From: Strigamia acuminata
Taxonomy: Eukaryota > Arthropoda > Chilopoda > Geophilomorpha > Linotaeniidae
Assembly: GCA_949358305.1 (NCBI GenBank)
Contig: OX442314.1
Coordinates: 55,995,369 to 56,059,368 of the forward strand
Length of the DNA stretch: 64,000 nt
Direction of reading: 5' to 3'
The position numbers and the translations under genes were made by a program. Of this stretch, positions 51,395 to 63,732 are shown piece after piece (position 1 is the stretch's first letter; every line of letters starts with the position of its first letter). The notes under the pieces are model-generated. The model saw only the letters and a list, made by a program, of their open reading frames with translations, was not told where the DNA came from and ran no database searches.

Positions 51395-54300
51395 TCAATT
51401 CTGCTGAAGTAAAAGCTGTTCCAATTCATCCGCCGAGCGAATGAGAAATGTCGCAGATTCTCTGTAGCCGGCAATAAGCTGTTTCACGGCTAAAACTTCA
51501 CTAGGATTAAGATTGCACTTCGTTGCTCCTCCGCTTGACTTTTTGACGGTTAAATCGGTTGGTCCTACAAATATTAAAGAAAATATGATTTTAGACGAAA
51601 GAACTTTAGTGGTACGAAATCTGTCGCTTCTAGCGACCACTCAATGAAATAAAGCAAGAGTGAATAGCTTAGGCCTAACTCATTGCCAACAGACGAAAAA
51701 GGTAAAAATATGACATTTAGAGTCATCAAATCATTAAAATAACATCAGAAATGAAATAGTTATTGCCAACGAACGAGAAAACAATGAAAAATAAGAAATA
51801 AGATGAAGGTTGTGTGAAGGAAGCCCCACAGTTAATACGAACTTTGCAGGTAGCTTCGAAGAATCTGCGACTGCGTACCGTTCGTAGGAAGAGTGTCGGT
51901 CAGTATCGGTTGTGATATCGCCGACGCAGACGTCCGAAAGGCCGGAGTAGCTGCTGCGGCTGACACGAGAGCCCCCTTGAGTTGTGGCGACGTGTGCGGC
52001 GGAGGAAGAGTGCCGGTCGATGTCGGTCTTGCGGGCGATTGAAGTCTTGACCCGCAATCGAAAGGTTCGGCGTGTGCTCTTTCTCCACTGTTTTCTTTGT
52101 CCACTCCCTGTGAATTGTTAACGTGAATGCAAAATTCTCACATTGTAATTGTTGTAATTACCTGAAGAATTTGGCCGTAAGCATTTATTGGCTCGAGACC
52201 TAATCTCATTCTTTTCGCGTTTTTGCTTTCATTTTCACACGCAGATGCCAAAATTTGTTCCGCCATTGCAGAAGTTAGATGTGGAAGTGTAGGACGCACC
52301 TATAAGAGAGCACAAATTAAGTCCTAATCTATGGCAATGAATTACAGTAAAATTGTAATTAGAATTGAATGCATATTGGTTTAACTTACTAGATCCCATC
52401 CATTGTGGTCACGAGTACGTTTAGTTCTCCTACAAGACTTCAGATAAGTTCTAATTCGTTTTCTGGCTCGTTCTGCAAATTCTGGAAACTGTCTGTTGCA
52501 CGAGTCAATGATAGCTTGAGTTTTCTCTCGAGGTTGTTTGGAAATTGGGACCATTCGGTCCAAATTTTCATCGATAAACAAGCGTACAAACATCTGAAAA
52601 AGAAAGAAATAAAATATAATTCCCATAAGGTGTTTTGCAATTTCCACAGAAGTCCAAAAATTGTAATTAAACTATTTGTGTTTACATTAAACGCTTTCAG
52701 ACGTTCTGGGTCGTATTTGTGGCAGTCGAGTCTGTCTTCATTTTCGTCATCGTCGTCGTCGTCCTCATCTTTTATACCATTGGACAAATCTTGCGAAGTT
52801 GTTGTTAATTCGCGTGTGAAACGTCCGTTACATTGATTCTGTAAAGACTAAAATTCTAATATAACGGAAGAGAAAACGAGAGAGAAAGTTTGAACACACC
52901 ATGATGCTTTCATCGTACGTGTGGTCTTGAAGACTTCGGACATCCGCACTCTGATCTTTGGTGTCGCCATTCTTAGACATGTTTACGGGTGTCGGGCTTG
53001 TCTGCCATGAACTCACCACTTCATTTTTGACAGCAACCGCTGGCTTATCGTAGGAATGTTCTGTCGCAAGATGACTACCATTGACTGCATCCGCGACTGA
53101 GGAATGCATCTTCGGAGTTGTTGCAGCACCTACGATAAACCCAGACATAATAAAGCTTACCTTAAACTAAACTTGTGTTTCTCGTGTATTTCGCTGTATT
53201 TTATATCGTGTGTGTTGTGTCCAGCATCCCGTGGCTCTCCCCCGACCACGTGGCGTCTGTCCAAACACTCACAACGTAAATATCAGATGTCTCAAAATGA
53301 CCTCAATTTCTGTACACAGTGGATTTGATTGATTTTTAAAGCTATTCTGTAGTTGCTATAGCTCTTATCAGCTGGGGCCTGGATGGACAGGGCAATGTAC
53401 CAGATTACTTTTACTTACAATTTGTAAAACTGTAAACTTGCTCAGCTGCAAGGGGGGGGACCCGATGTGGGTTAATTAGGATCTACCACAAATCTGACAA
53501 TTATACATCCAAAATTTACAGAATTAAATCGAAATTTAAAAAAATTAGAACAACTCTCCATGAGTGTTGATTTCTGTGGTCAGGACTAGGGAGTGAAAGT
53601 AAACGCTTTGCAATCCATGTCCACTCTCCACTGATTGATCAGGATTGCGCATTGCAACAACGCACAACCATCGGACGCTCCATGGGGGCCTCATTAATAT
53701 GCGACTAAGTGCAAAGTCCCCACGGCGAAAAATGCTGCCATCTGTCCGAGGGGTTCGGTTCAATCTTCAATTGCCTCCCCCCAGTCCCCCAACTATATTT
53801 GCGTCCCGCCGCCATGACGAAAACTAACGAGGGGTGTATCAGTGCACGGATGACGAACGAGGCAATCAATGAGGAGTAAAGAAAAATTTGCCGATTTTAA
53901 TGAATTAAAAAAATCACCTAAACTGAAGGCGTCTGCCGAAAGCTTGTTCGGACCGGTCGGCGGTGGAGGCTCTTCGTCTTCCACGGTCGATTCACTGTCC
54001 GCACTGGATGAAGAACACTCCTGCAAGCGAAAAGCGAAAATTCGCACTCTAAGTTATCTCTTATTTGCTCGCTTAACGAGACAATCGCAGGTACAAAGGT
54101 ATTGCGAGGGAATTGAATCGAAAAAGGTAAAAAAGAAAAAAAATATTCTACTTCTCTCCAAAACAACATAAAAAAAAAACCTTTCGCGAAATGACGTCTT
54201 AACAACCACTTCCGGTTATCACGAGTAAACACAGGACACCGAAGACCATCATTGAGAACACGGGTTGAGACAACTCAGTTGTTCTGAGCCTTGATTTCAA

Positions 54301-57300
54301 AAAATCTCCTCACGAGTCGATAAAAACACTGCACGATTTGACGTTGATGTGAATGACACCGACAGACACACTGTCTCCCTCTTCGGACGCTTCCATCGCG
54401 TTTCCGGGGAGGGGTGAGGGACGATCGAGGAGAGAGGAAGAGAAGATAGGGGTGGAGGGAAGTCCCGTGTATGGATCCACGGAAGAGTAATGCGCGGGCG
54501 GAGAGAAACGATATTCACGAGTCACTCACCTGAGAGGTTTGCGGGGAGTTTCGCATACTTTTCGCGGGGCTTTCGAGATGCTGAGGTTGCTTGCTCGACT
54601 GGCCGCTCGTGGTGACGTCGACTGCATCGATTTTCGATGATTGTGGGGCCCAGTGGGGGCGGACTGGACCTTGAGCCACTCAAGATGTCGGGCGCAGTCC
54701 CCGCAGAGGGAGAGGGGTGGCACCATGGGATGCGGAGCGGGGAAGACGCATGCGCAGTAATTGACAGGTGCGAGCAGATGAGGTCCATTTGGTTCGTGTG
54801 GAGGGAAGGTAAGTGGAGTGGGAGTTGTTTACAGTGGTGGAATCGATCGGAGGAAATAGAAGAGGATGCTGAAAAGTGGAGTTAGACGTTTGGTTTGGCA
54901 TTTGGCATTTGCTGCCGTATTTGAGACCGGTTAAAAAAAATTTACGACCGGTCACAATTTTTTTATGTCGCAGAACATATCTCGCAGAACATATCTCGCA
55001 GACATTCCAATACTGGAATGAAATTTGTGAGTACCAGTTTTTTCTGTAGGCAAAATTTCTGCGGGCAGACCGGTTTCCGACGTAGGAAACTGCTTATGAG
55101 TACTAAGCCTAAGCTAACTACAACCGCGAACCAAGGAAAACATGGACACGTATCGACATGTTCAGTGCGTTTGTCCACCGAAGGCGCCACATAATATGAG
55201 CCGCACTAAATTCTGGGATGACAACGGATAACAAACATGCTTAGTTGGCAAGCAATGCATGACACGTGATTGCTGTCATCCAATCAGCGCACGGAACAAC
55301 GAAATGACACGGATTCATGTCCATGTCATGCTCGGTTCATGTTATTACTGTGTTTGCCGCCTCTGGATTGAGCGCGTCCTCTTGGCTGTATCCCAAACTG
55401 CGCATGTGCTTCAAGTAAGTTGTGGTGATTGGAAGACCGAAGTCGATTTGAGGGGGGTCTGAGACCGACGCGGCGCATGCGGGTGACTCGTCGGGAGAGT
55501 ACTCGCGGAGACGCGTCGTGGCTGTTGATGTGTCGCTGGGTGCAGGGCTGTTCTTACCGTTGCTGCCTCCCCCAACACCGACACCGACCCCGGTTTCGGC
55601 AGGAGGCGCTGCGTGCATTCTTTTCTGACAGTCGGAGCACTGCATTAGGAATTTGGTGACGGCTTCACGCGGCAGAAAAGCGTACGTCTCGGCAATCTAA
55701 GCATTCAAACGAGAAATGAATTGAAAAAAAAACTCATTCCGCCAATAAATTAAATTATTAATTAAATTAACCTGGGCCACGGCTTTTCAAAAATTTCAAA
55801 TTTCTTTTACATTTTTAAAATTTAAGATAATTTGGCCCTGCTGGTCCGATGGCCCGTGTAATTTTTTCAACTTTTGCAAAAATTACGATGGTCCTTCTGG
55901 GCCACCGTATAACACCTTTAACGGGTGTGCGATTCCCTATTTGGCAAATGCAAAAAAAACACACTTACGGCTTTATACGTTCTTTTTTGACCCGCGTGCT
56001 TTCCGCCTCGGCCGTCCATCTCGACGTGGACATTGTAAATGATGTCGAAGAAATTCTCGACCATTGCCACTTTCTTGAGCACGGTGGCTTCCTCGTTTTC
56101 ATCGGGATTCTGATTGGGAAAAAATAATCTTTTTATAGTAAAATAAAACGTTTCTTTTGGCAGGTAAACAAAGGTTTAGTTTTTTATTGGTTGTTTTGCC
56201 TGGTTAGATTATAATTCTGCTGTTACGAGCTACTTTTTTGTGCCACTACACCAGTGAGACGGCTCAACCAATAGGAGTTAGGACAACGTTGCGGCGGTTT
56301 GGAGTGTAGACAGTATTGTTTGGTGTGACATAAAAATGGTCTAAGATATATTTAATTGATGTGATTTGATTTCAGTTGGTTTAATATATTTTTAATAAAA
56401 CTTTAATCAATTTAAATGAGTTGGGATTAATGACGATGCACAATACTGAAAATTATAAACCAAAAACTTGTGGCAACGATATATTCATAAGTAGACCCCG
56501 GATAAATGCATAAATGCATAGAATATACAGGGTGGAACAAAAGTCTGTTCCCCTCAAATATTTCCTGAGCAATTGCATCTAGGCCAACTTTGATGAAGCA
56601 ATCATACAGGAAGTTGGGTGAGAGCAATCCAATGACGTCATCAAATTTGACTTTGAAAGCCATTTTCAAGGTCATTCACTTGCTAACTTCTAAACCAATC
56701 AGGTTAGAGCAAAAAAGTCAATTACAAAGTTGTAGAGCACCATCAAATTAGTACTATCCAATTTATTTTAGTCATTTTATGTTAACTGTTTTCTTTTTAA
56801 AAAGGGGGCAAATCAGCTGAAATAAAGCCAGCCATTGTGACAAAACTTAAATTTCTATTACAAAAATACTGAATTACTTAAATAAACGTATCCAAATGTG
56901 CATTATTATGCAAGTAAACAAGAAAAACCACTAGGTGCATTCAAAAACTCTAAAACGCCTCTAAAACTCATTTCGGGTTTGTACGTGTAACGTTATTCCC
57001 ATGTTATTCAATGGGAATGACGTTACACGTACAAACACAAAACGAGTTTTAGAGGCGTTTTAGAGTTTTTGAATGCACCTACTGCCTTTTTTTAATGCCT
57101 CGATAATTATCACAAGATAAAAAAAATTTCACTTTGCTGATTTTTTTCTGATTTGTCTCCTTTTTAAAAAGAAAACATTTAACTTAAGATGACTAAGATA
57201 AGTTGGATAGTACTAATTTGCTGGTGCTCTACAACTTTGTAATTGACTTTTTTGCTCTAACCTGATTGGTTTAGAAGTTAGCAAGTGAATGACCTTGAAA

Positions 57301-60300
57301 ATGGCCTTCAAGGTCAAATTTGATGACATCATTAAATTGCTCTCTGCCAACTTCCTATACATTCGCTTCATCAAAGTTGGCCTAGATGCAATTGCTCAGG
57401 AAATATTTGAGGGGAACAGACTTTTGTTCCACCCTGTATATATATTGAATAAAAAGCTGAAACTGGCTTAAATTGCATATTTCGCGAAAATCGGTAAATA
57501 AATGCACAAATCGCCATTTTTCCGGGAAAAAACGGCGATTTATGTCTTTTTTTAACGATACGTATCCGTGTGTTTTATTTCCTATTGATTCGTTGTTCTG
57601 TCTGCTGATTGGATGACAACAATCACGTGTCACATACTCCCTAGAGTCTGTATTGCTTGCCAACTAATCATGTTTGTTACCCGTTGTCTTCCCAGAATAC
57701 AGTGTGGCCACATATTATGTGGCGCCATCGGTGGCAAAACACTGAACATGTGAATACGTGTCCATGTTATCCTTGGTTCATGCTTAACAATGTAACAATT
57801 GCGTTTAGTATTGTCAGATGAAAGGGTTCGTGACCCCCTGCTTGTGTGTGAAGTGAAGGGGGAAGGAAAGCGTGAATGTGAAATGTGAAACCAAGGGGAG
57901 AGTTGATGGTTGTCAGGTGTGTAAAAGCAGTTTTGTGTCGGCAACGCTACGATAAGTCAACAAATGGGGGCAAAAGGGGTCGTCAGACCTCTCCTGGGGC
58001 ACGCGAGGAGTTTGATGGACGACGTCACTTGCCAGTCGGTTTGAGACAGCGGCGCATGCGTCGATAGTCGGGTGCAAAGTGGACGAATCGTTTATGGGCA
58101 TTTTCATGCATCGATTGAAGGACGATTGTAGGATTCTTCTAGTGCGACCCGCGTGTAACAACATGCCATCTTGTGGACAAAATAAATGTTAATATTGTAC
58201 TGTAAGTTTGCTAAATGTTTATTTTTTTATTTGGGCGAAAATAAAATAAAAATATGGCGTCACTGATTTTGCTGAAGAATGGAGGCAGGCGTTTTATGTT
58301 TTTGTCTAGACGTGTGGTGTGGACTGTGTGGAGGTTGTTTTGGCGCGTGCCTGTGGTCGTATGTCGAGGGTTCCTTTTACTGAGCTGCGTTTCCTCACAC
58401 GTTTATCACGTGATCTAATCTGACATCATTTGTACGCGGCCCCAAAGATAGAAATAATTCACCGGTTGAAAATCGTGAGCGGAACTTTTCAGTATCTCAA
58501 AAATAGGAAAGAGAAATTTTGAAAATATAAATTTTGAAAATATAAATTTTGAAAATATAAATTTTGAAATTATAAATTTTGAAAATATAAATTTTGAAAA
58601 TATAAATTTTGAAAATATAAATTTTAAAAATATAAATTTTCAAAGAAAATATAAATTTTCAAAGAAAATATAAATTTTCAAAGAAAATATAAATTTTCAA
58701 GGAAAATATAAATTTTCAAAGAAAATAGAAATTTTGAAACATAAATAGAAATTTTGAAAGAAAAATATAAATTTTGAAAGAAAAATATAAATTTTCAAAT
58801 CAAAAACATAAATTTTGAAACAAAAATATTAATTTTGAAATAAAAATATAAATTTTGAAACAAAAATATAAATTTTGAAACAAAAATATAAATTTTGAAA
58901 CAAAAATATAAATTTTGAAACAAAAATATAAATTTTGAAACAAAAATATAAATTTTGAAACAAAAATATAAATTTTGAAACAAAAATATAAATTTTGAAA
59001 CAAAAATATAAATTTTGAAACAAAAATATAAATTTTGAAACAAAAATATAAATTTTGAAACAAAAATATAAATTTTGAAACAAAAATATAAATTTTGAAA
59101 CAAAAATATAAATTTTGAAACAAAAATATAAATTTTGAAACAAAAATATAAATTTTGAAACAAAAATATAAATTTTGAAACAAAAATATAAATTTTGAAA
59201 CAAAAATATAAATTTTGAAACAAAAATATAAATTTTGAAACAAAAATATAAATTTTGAAACAAAAATATAAATTTACAAATCAAAAACATAAATTTTTAA
59301 ATCAAAAACATAAATTTTCAAACAAAAATATAAATTTTGAAACAAAAATATAAATGTTCAAATCAAAAACATAAATTTTCAAACAAAAATATAAATTTTG
59401 AAACAAAAATATAAATGTTCAAATCAAAAACATAAATTTTCAAACAAAAATATAAATTTTGAAAGAAAAATATAAATTTACAAATTAAAAACATAAATTT
59501 TCAAACCAAAAACATAAATTTTCAAACCAAAAACATAAATTTTCAAACCAAAAACATAAATTTTCAAACCAAAATATAAATTTCCAAACCAAAATATAAA
59601 TTATCAAACCAAAATATTTTTTATTTCCCAAATCACAAAACATAATTGGTCAACTGCTACCACAGGACAACATGTGTTCCCCACACCCACACCACACAAA
59701 CTCCCCTCCAAACCAACCCAAACAAACCACCACCCCCAACAACTCCTTTACCCCAAAAATCTTTAAATCCTTTTAAAAAACTTCCCCAAACCAAAAACAA
59801 CTCCCAAACACACCAAACTCACCACAAACCACGAACGGGACTTTCCCACCTACCTTTGACTGCGAACAGGGCACATAGAGAAGATTTTCCAGATTTCTCG
59901 ATCGATTCGCACTCGCACTATCCCCGAGACTGAAACCTTTGGCTTTAACCCAAAACCTGAACTTCGAGTTCTCCGCGCTATTCTGCTCTTCCCCGCACAA
60001 AATCCTCACGATGCGGTTGTGTTTCTTTCGCGTCACCGTCTTCGTTTTCGCCGAATCCCCGTACGTTTTCAGCGCCCACGCGTGGAACGAGTCGTGAAGG
60101 TCCCGCCGCCGCGCCGGCGACGTCCCCGAGCCCGCGCCGGCAGGAAGCGACGATTTTCCCGTGCGAATTTTGACCGCGTCGCTATCGTTCCGTCGTCGAG
60201 CCTGGATGTGCGCCGCACGCCGACGCGAACCGGCCAGGAAGCGGGCGGCGGCGCGACGACGCACCGCCGCCAGCGTGGCAGGAGGTGCGGCGTTGGCCGC

Positions 60301-60363
60301 TGCGGCCGCGGCTCGGACGGTGAGCCTCGTGCGCGCCGGGAGAGCGTTTTTCGGCCGACTCAT
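51395..60363 (-). CDS. NOL4: Nucleolar protein 4 homologue, ten coding exons, 753 aa
   Basis: NOL4 proteins are nuclear/nucleolar and of poorly known function. Exons: 60363-59854, 56109-55969, 55696-55349, 54020-53918, 53129-52900, 52838-52686, 52593-52390, 52299-52162, 52107-51843, 51564-51395. They sum to 2262 bases and all phases agree. The first ATG in the exon 1 frame is 60363 ([11 protein letters not shown]); exon 1 is Ala/Arg-rich and then carries [16 protein letters not shown] and [10 protein letters not shown]. Exon 2 has [20 protein letters not shown], exon 3 [20 protein letters not shown], exon 7 [20 protein letters not shown] and [15 protein letters not shown], exon 8 [20 protein letters not shown], exon 10 [20 protein letters not shown] and [10 protein letters not shown]. 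All are NOL4 blocks. Exons 4-6 and 9 are less conserved and their joins rest on phase and splice sites. Confidence 0.92.
53207..53277 (-). repeat. dispersed ~70-bp repeat, copy 2 (NOL4 intron 4)
   Basis: Starts TTGTGAGTGTTTGGACAGAC on the minus strand and ends near CACAACACACACGAT; about 85 percent like the copy at 17058-17125, in the same orientation relative to its host gene. Confidence 0.7.
55135..55320 (+). repeat. dispersed repeat, inverted partner of 57575-57790
   Basis: ATGGACACGTATCGACATGT, GGCGCCACATAATATG, ACAAACATGCTTAGTTGGCA and GACACGTGATTGCTGTCATC have reverse-complement counterparts at 57575-57790. It ends within about 30 bases of NOL4 exon 3. Confidence 0.7.
56528..57436. mobile_element. 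foldback-type DNA element with ~280-bp terminal inverted repeats
   Basis: The ends CAGGGTGGAACAAAAGT and its reverse complement are each next to TA (56526-56527, 57437-57438). The arms 56528-56810 and about 57165-57436 match with scattered differences. No transposase. TA target and CAGGGTG ends point to a Tc1/mariner-related MITE. Confidence 0.8.
56934..57079. mobile_element. 146-bp MITE nested in the foldback element
   Basis: Almost the whole element is a palindrome: GGTGCATTCAAAAACTCTAA pairs with its complement at the right end, and the centre has ACGTGTAACGTTATTCCCAT against ATGGGAATGACGTTACACGT. Flanked by TA on both sides (56932-56933, 57080-57081). Confidence 0.82.
57575..57790 (-). 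repeat. dispersed repeat, inverted partner of 55135-55320
   Basis: The reverse complement matches the plus-strand copy near exon 3. Both lie inside NOL4 introns; the pair could fold in the pre-mRNA and loop out exon 2. Confidence 0.65.
57791..58510. other. NOL4 intron 1, unique part
   Basis: No exon or RNA gene recognised. Confidence 0.35.
58515..59635. repeat. 20-bp minisatellite in NOL4 intron 1
   Basis: Over 50 units of AAAAATATAAATTTTGAAAC. The centre (58850-59270) is nearly homogeneous; the edges carry variants (AATATAAATTTTCAAAGA; AAAACATAAATTTTCAAACC). Long minus-strand frames are by-products. Confidence 0.93.
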
Positions 60364-61312
60364 AGCGGCGAGCAGACGGGATGATGGCGTGCGCCGATTA
60401 GTTGCGCCGCCTCGTTGTCTCGGAGCCACTTTTCGTTGGAAGTGCGACGATGCGGCGGGTCGTCCCGTGTGAGCGGGGACGAGGGCGAGGGCAGGCGGCG
60501 CGTGTGCCACCTTTTCCCGCTGGGCTGGCGATGGCGACCGGGCATTGGACGGACTCGTTCAAGTGGGTTAGGGAGGTGGGGGAGGAAGTGACTGGATGGT
60601 GTGGTTTCGTTTGATAGTGAAGGATCGAAATCCAGTGTGAGGGTGAGGACGGAGGGTCAAGGCAAGTGGGACGCGAGAAAAATAGAAATAATAAAATAAG
60701 GGTTTGGTTGGAATTTTTTTTATTTTATTTTTTGGACGTTTTAGATTGTTTGTTTTGATCAGCCAAGAGAGAATTAATTTGTTGGAAAAATAATTCTCCG
60801 AACGAAACGTGAGGAAAAGCGGAATTTTGCTCTTCATGTCCGGTCGATGCTGCGCATGCGCACAGGATGTTTTGATTCCTAAACATGACATCCATCGAGT
60901 CGCTTTTTTGAACCAAACATGCGCACTTCTTCAAAACTCGGAAATTTCCATCTTCAAAACCTCTTTTTCTCTGTTGGCAAAACTAATAACCAAAATAATA
61001 ATAATAATAATAATAAATAAATAAAAATAAAAAACGGCGTTTTTTTTTATTTTTTATTTTTTTTTCTTAAAGACGAAGAAAAATAGTCACGTTTGCCGTC
61101 GCCAATCCTCTCTTACCATTTTGCAGCCATCGATTGGCTGCGTCGCCATGACAACCATCTCGAACTCGACCAGTGCCTTCGACTTCGTCATCCGGCATGT
61201 GCAGGTCGCGAGGACGTGGATGGTGTGTTGCCATAGTAACGTCTAACGACTAAAGGGGAAGAAGCGTCAGCTGGCATGGAACTGCAAGCCTGCTAGAAGG
61301 AGAAGTGAAATA
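60364..61312. other. NOL4 upstream region
   Basis: GC-rich up to about 60560, consistent with 5' UTR and promoter, then AT-rich with (AAT)n at about 60993-61020. No gene recognised. Confidence 0.4.
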
Positions 61313-61480
61313 GTTTGGTGTCAGAGAACCTGTTTTTAGTCGTATCTCATTTGTCAGTCTCTTCAGAGAGATAAAAAAGGAAAAGAAAAGAAAAAGAGCT
61401 TTCAATGCGGTGACCGGCTGCCCCTGCGCGGGTCACTTCCCCACAATGCACTTAAAACAGCTCCTCGCATTGGGAAACGT
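61313..61480 (+). repeat. ~165-bp repeat, left copy
   Basis: GAACCTGTTTT, TATCTCATTTGTCAGTCT, an A-rich stretch, GGTGACCGGCTGCCCCTGCG and GGTCACTTCCCCACAATGC recur in order at 63015-63185, about 80 percent by eye. Confidence 0.75.
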
Positions 61481-61592
61481 CCATTGTACAGTGAATTCCA
61501 ATTTTAAAATTTCAATTATTTTACAGATGAATAAATTAATAAAAATTCATCAAAATCCATCAAAATCCATCGAAATTTGTTGGAGAATATGT

Positions 61593-61787
61593 GTTACGGC
61601 CGCCAATACGTCGCCAGAGGTCGCTTGTCCAGAACGTTGTATGTACGATACGATATACGTTCATTAGACGTTTTATGTGTCGGCCAATCATGGCTCAGTG
61701 TATAATCCTTGTATAGTATTTAAATCTTTGATTTATTTGTAATAAACCACTCGCAACGATTCAACAGTGCAGTTCGTGTCGCAAACA
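61593..61787 (+). promoter_or_regulatory. LTR-like promoter region of the orphan gene
   Basis: Starts TGTTACGGCC, has TATTTAAA at 61717-61724 and AATAAA at 61741-61746, and can be ended at ACA 61785-61787. This resembles a short LTR, but no target duplication is seen, so ordinary promoter sequence remains possible. Confidence 0.35.
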
Positions 61788-61814
61788 AAATTCACTTACA
61801 TTTATTTGTGGAAA

Positions 61815-62381
61815 ATGAGTTTTGAATCTTTCGACTGCGACGATAGACTAAGAAAGATATTCGATAAATATGAAAACGATGACGGTAAAGGCGTGCAACG
61901 AATCGTCGACATACGAGACTTGAAGCCCGTTAAAGTCGTCAAACGACGCCAAGACAAATTCGCTCCGACGATAAGAAAACGAAAACGAAAGCCACGACCG
62001 AAGGAAAACATCGTGAAATTGAAGAAGAACATTTCCGTTGATGTTCATTCGACTGCGCAGCTGCAGAAAAACCAGTGCGTGCTCGATTGGTTTGGATCGA
62101 GCGACGACGAGGAATTGAAAAGAGAGAAAAAAAGGCTTAAAATTGAAACGATCGTTCCGAAAAGGGCGATTAAAGCAAAAAGGACGAAAAGGGCGATTAA
62201 GGCGACAAAAGAGAAAGAATCGTCTGCAATTTCTTGTGAGGATGACCCCGAGTTGGACATCTGTTTTCTCGAGGAACCCGATCACGAGTCGCTTAAGGAA
62301 GAGGGAATTTCCGTTGTTGACTTACGTTGGGTGAGAAATAGAATTAGAGCAGTTGTTGCAGCTTCGAAGCCGATTCGTTAG
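61815..62381 (+). CDS. orphan basic protein, 188 aa, unknown
   Basis: ATG follows the LTR-like sequence. Acidic start (MSFESFDCDDRLRKIFDKYE), a nuclear-localisation-like block (RKRKRKPRPK), QCVLDWFGSSDDEE, a short internal repeat (KRAIKAKRTKRAIKATK) and an acidic stretch before the end. QCVLDWF loosely recalls a PCNA-binding box but lacks the second aromatic residue. No introns. Not recognised; codon content looks like real coding sequence rather than repeat. Confidence 0.55.
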   Translation: MSFESFDCDDRLRKIFDKYENDDGKGVQRIVDIRDLKPVKVVKRRQDKFAPTIRKRKRKPRPKENIVKLKKNISVDVHSTAQLQKNQCVLDWFGSSDDEELKREKKRLKIETIVPKRAIKAKRTKRAIKATKEKESSAISCEDDPELDICFLEEPDHESLKEEGISVVDLRWVRNRIRAVVAASKPIR

Positions 62382-63014
62382 ATTTGCCGATCAATCGAGC
62401 GACGAATTTCCTCTTGTAAACGGGTCCTTGTTCCATTTCATTCCCGTGAACGTCCCTTTTCTTATTTCCGAGTTGAGCTCACTTCTCCTTGGCAACCTGG
62501 GGATTGATTACCATGGGTGGGACTGCACATCACCTAATAATGGAGACAGGGAGGGACTCCGGATTGTTGGTTTTGGGTTTTAATCCGTTGTCTGGGGGTC
62601 GGGGTTCCCATCACCCATGTTGGCGGTGCCAATAGGGCACGCCACACCTACAACCGACCCGAGTAGAGAACTCTTGTTGACTTTTAGTGAATAATTTGAT
62701 CATTTTCAGTGAAATTTTGTCGATTTCAGTGTATATGTACCGATTTTTAGTCAATGTACCGATTTTAAATTTATTTTTATCCATCTTTAGTCAATTTTGT
62801 CAATTTCTAGTCGATTTTTTAAAATCTAAGTTCACTTTAGTTTTAAATTGTCTTTTTTTTTTCATTTTTCAGGAACCGAATTGGAATACGCATCAGATAA
62901 TAAAGAATTTACTGATAAGGTCAGAATCACGCTTTTTAAAAAAAAAAAAATTTAATGGCTTTTATTTTCGATTATATTTCCAAAAAATCTTATTTCTGAT
63001 TTTGTACAAATTTG
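62382..63014. other. intergenic, low-complexity tail
   Basis: From 62690 to 62850, diverged copies of TTTTTAGTCAATTTTGTC-like sequence form a weak tandem repeat. No gene seen. Confidence 0.4.
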
Positions 63015-63185
63015 AAAGGTCAGAGTCAAGTGAAAGAACCTGTTTTGCGTCATATCTCATTTGTCAGTCTTCTTAGAGCCATGGAAGAGAAAGGAGAAGA
63101 AAATAAATGAAAAGCAGATTTAAATACGGTGACCGGCTGCCCCTGCGCAGGTCACTTCCCCACAATGCGCTTGAAGCAGCTCCTC
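63015..63185 (+). repeat. ~165-bp repeat, right copy
   Basis: Same orientation as 61313-61480. It is followed directly by a shortened copy of the dispersed repeat (63205-63240). Confidence 0.75.
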
Positions 63186-63204
63186 GCCTTGGTAAATCTT
63201 ATCG

Positions 63205-63240
63205 AGTCCAGCGCCACGTGGCGTCCGTCTGAACACTCAC
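63205..63240 (-). repeat. dispersed ~70-bp repeat, copy 3 (shortened)
   Basis: CGTGAGTGTTCAGACGGACG on the minus strand, then the GC-rich centre is missing. Confidence 0.6.
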
Positions 63241-63732
63241 GTTTAAATAACACCTTTTACTTTGAAACAACTTTAACCCAATTATTGCCAAATATTTACT
63301 CCAACAGTTTTTATTTTATTTGAAATTTTGGAGGAATTCACCTAATTTCTTAAAATTTTGTAGAAATTTATCAAAACATGTATCTTCTTGTTTACTACTG
63401 CGGGCGACATCTAGCGGCAAATGCAAAAGCTGAAATAAATTTTCAGATGCAACGTTGGGATGCATTTAAATCTTTTTATTTATTTTAACATCGTTTAAAG
63501 AATTTTCAAACTTATATTATTTTATGATTTTTCTTTTCCTTTTCTAATTTTATTTAATTATTCACGATCGTCTCTCTCTTCCAATCAAAACAAACAGTTT
63601 ATTTATTTATCATATTTACATAATTTACACAATTTATAAAGCATCCTCAAATAAAAAATAAAAAAGTTGAATATTTTAAGACTGAAATTTTGCAAATTTA
63701 AGCCTGTTCCAATTTTGTGTCCAATTTTGATG
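63241..63732. other. AT-rich intergenic stretch
   Basis: 3' flank of the gene at the right edge. Nothing else recognised. Confidence 0.4.

Noticed and set aside
58795-59290. Three overlapping ~150-codon frames on the minus strand
   Set aside because: They translate the 20-bp minisatellite of NOL4 intron 1 in three frames with the same Phe/Ile/Tyr-rich pattern.
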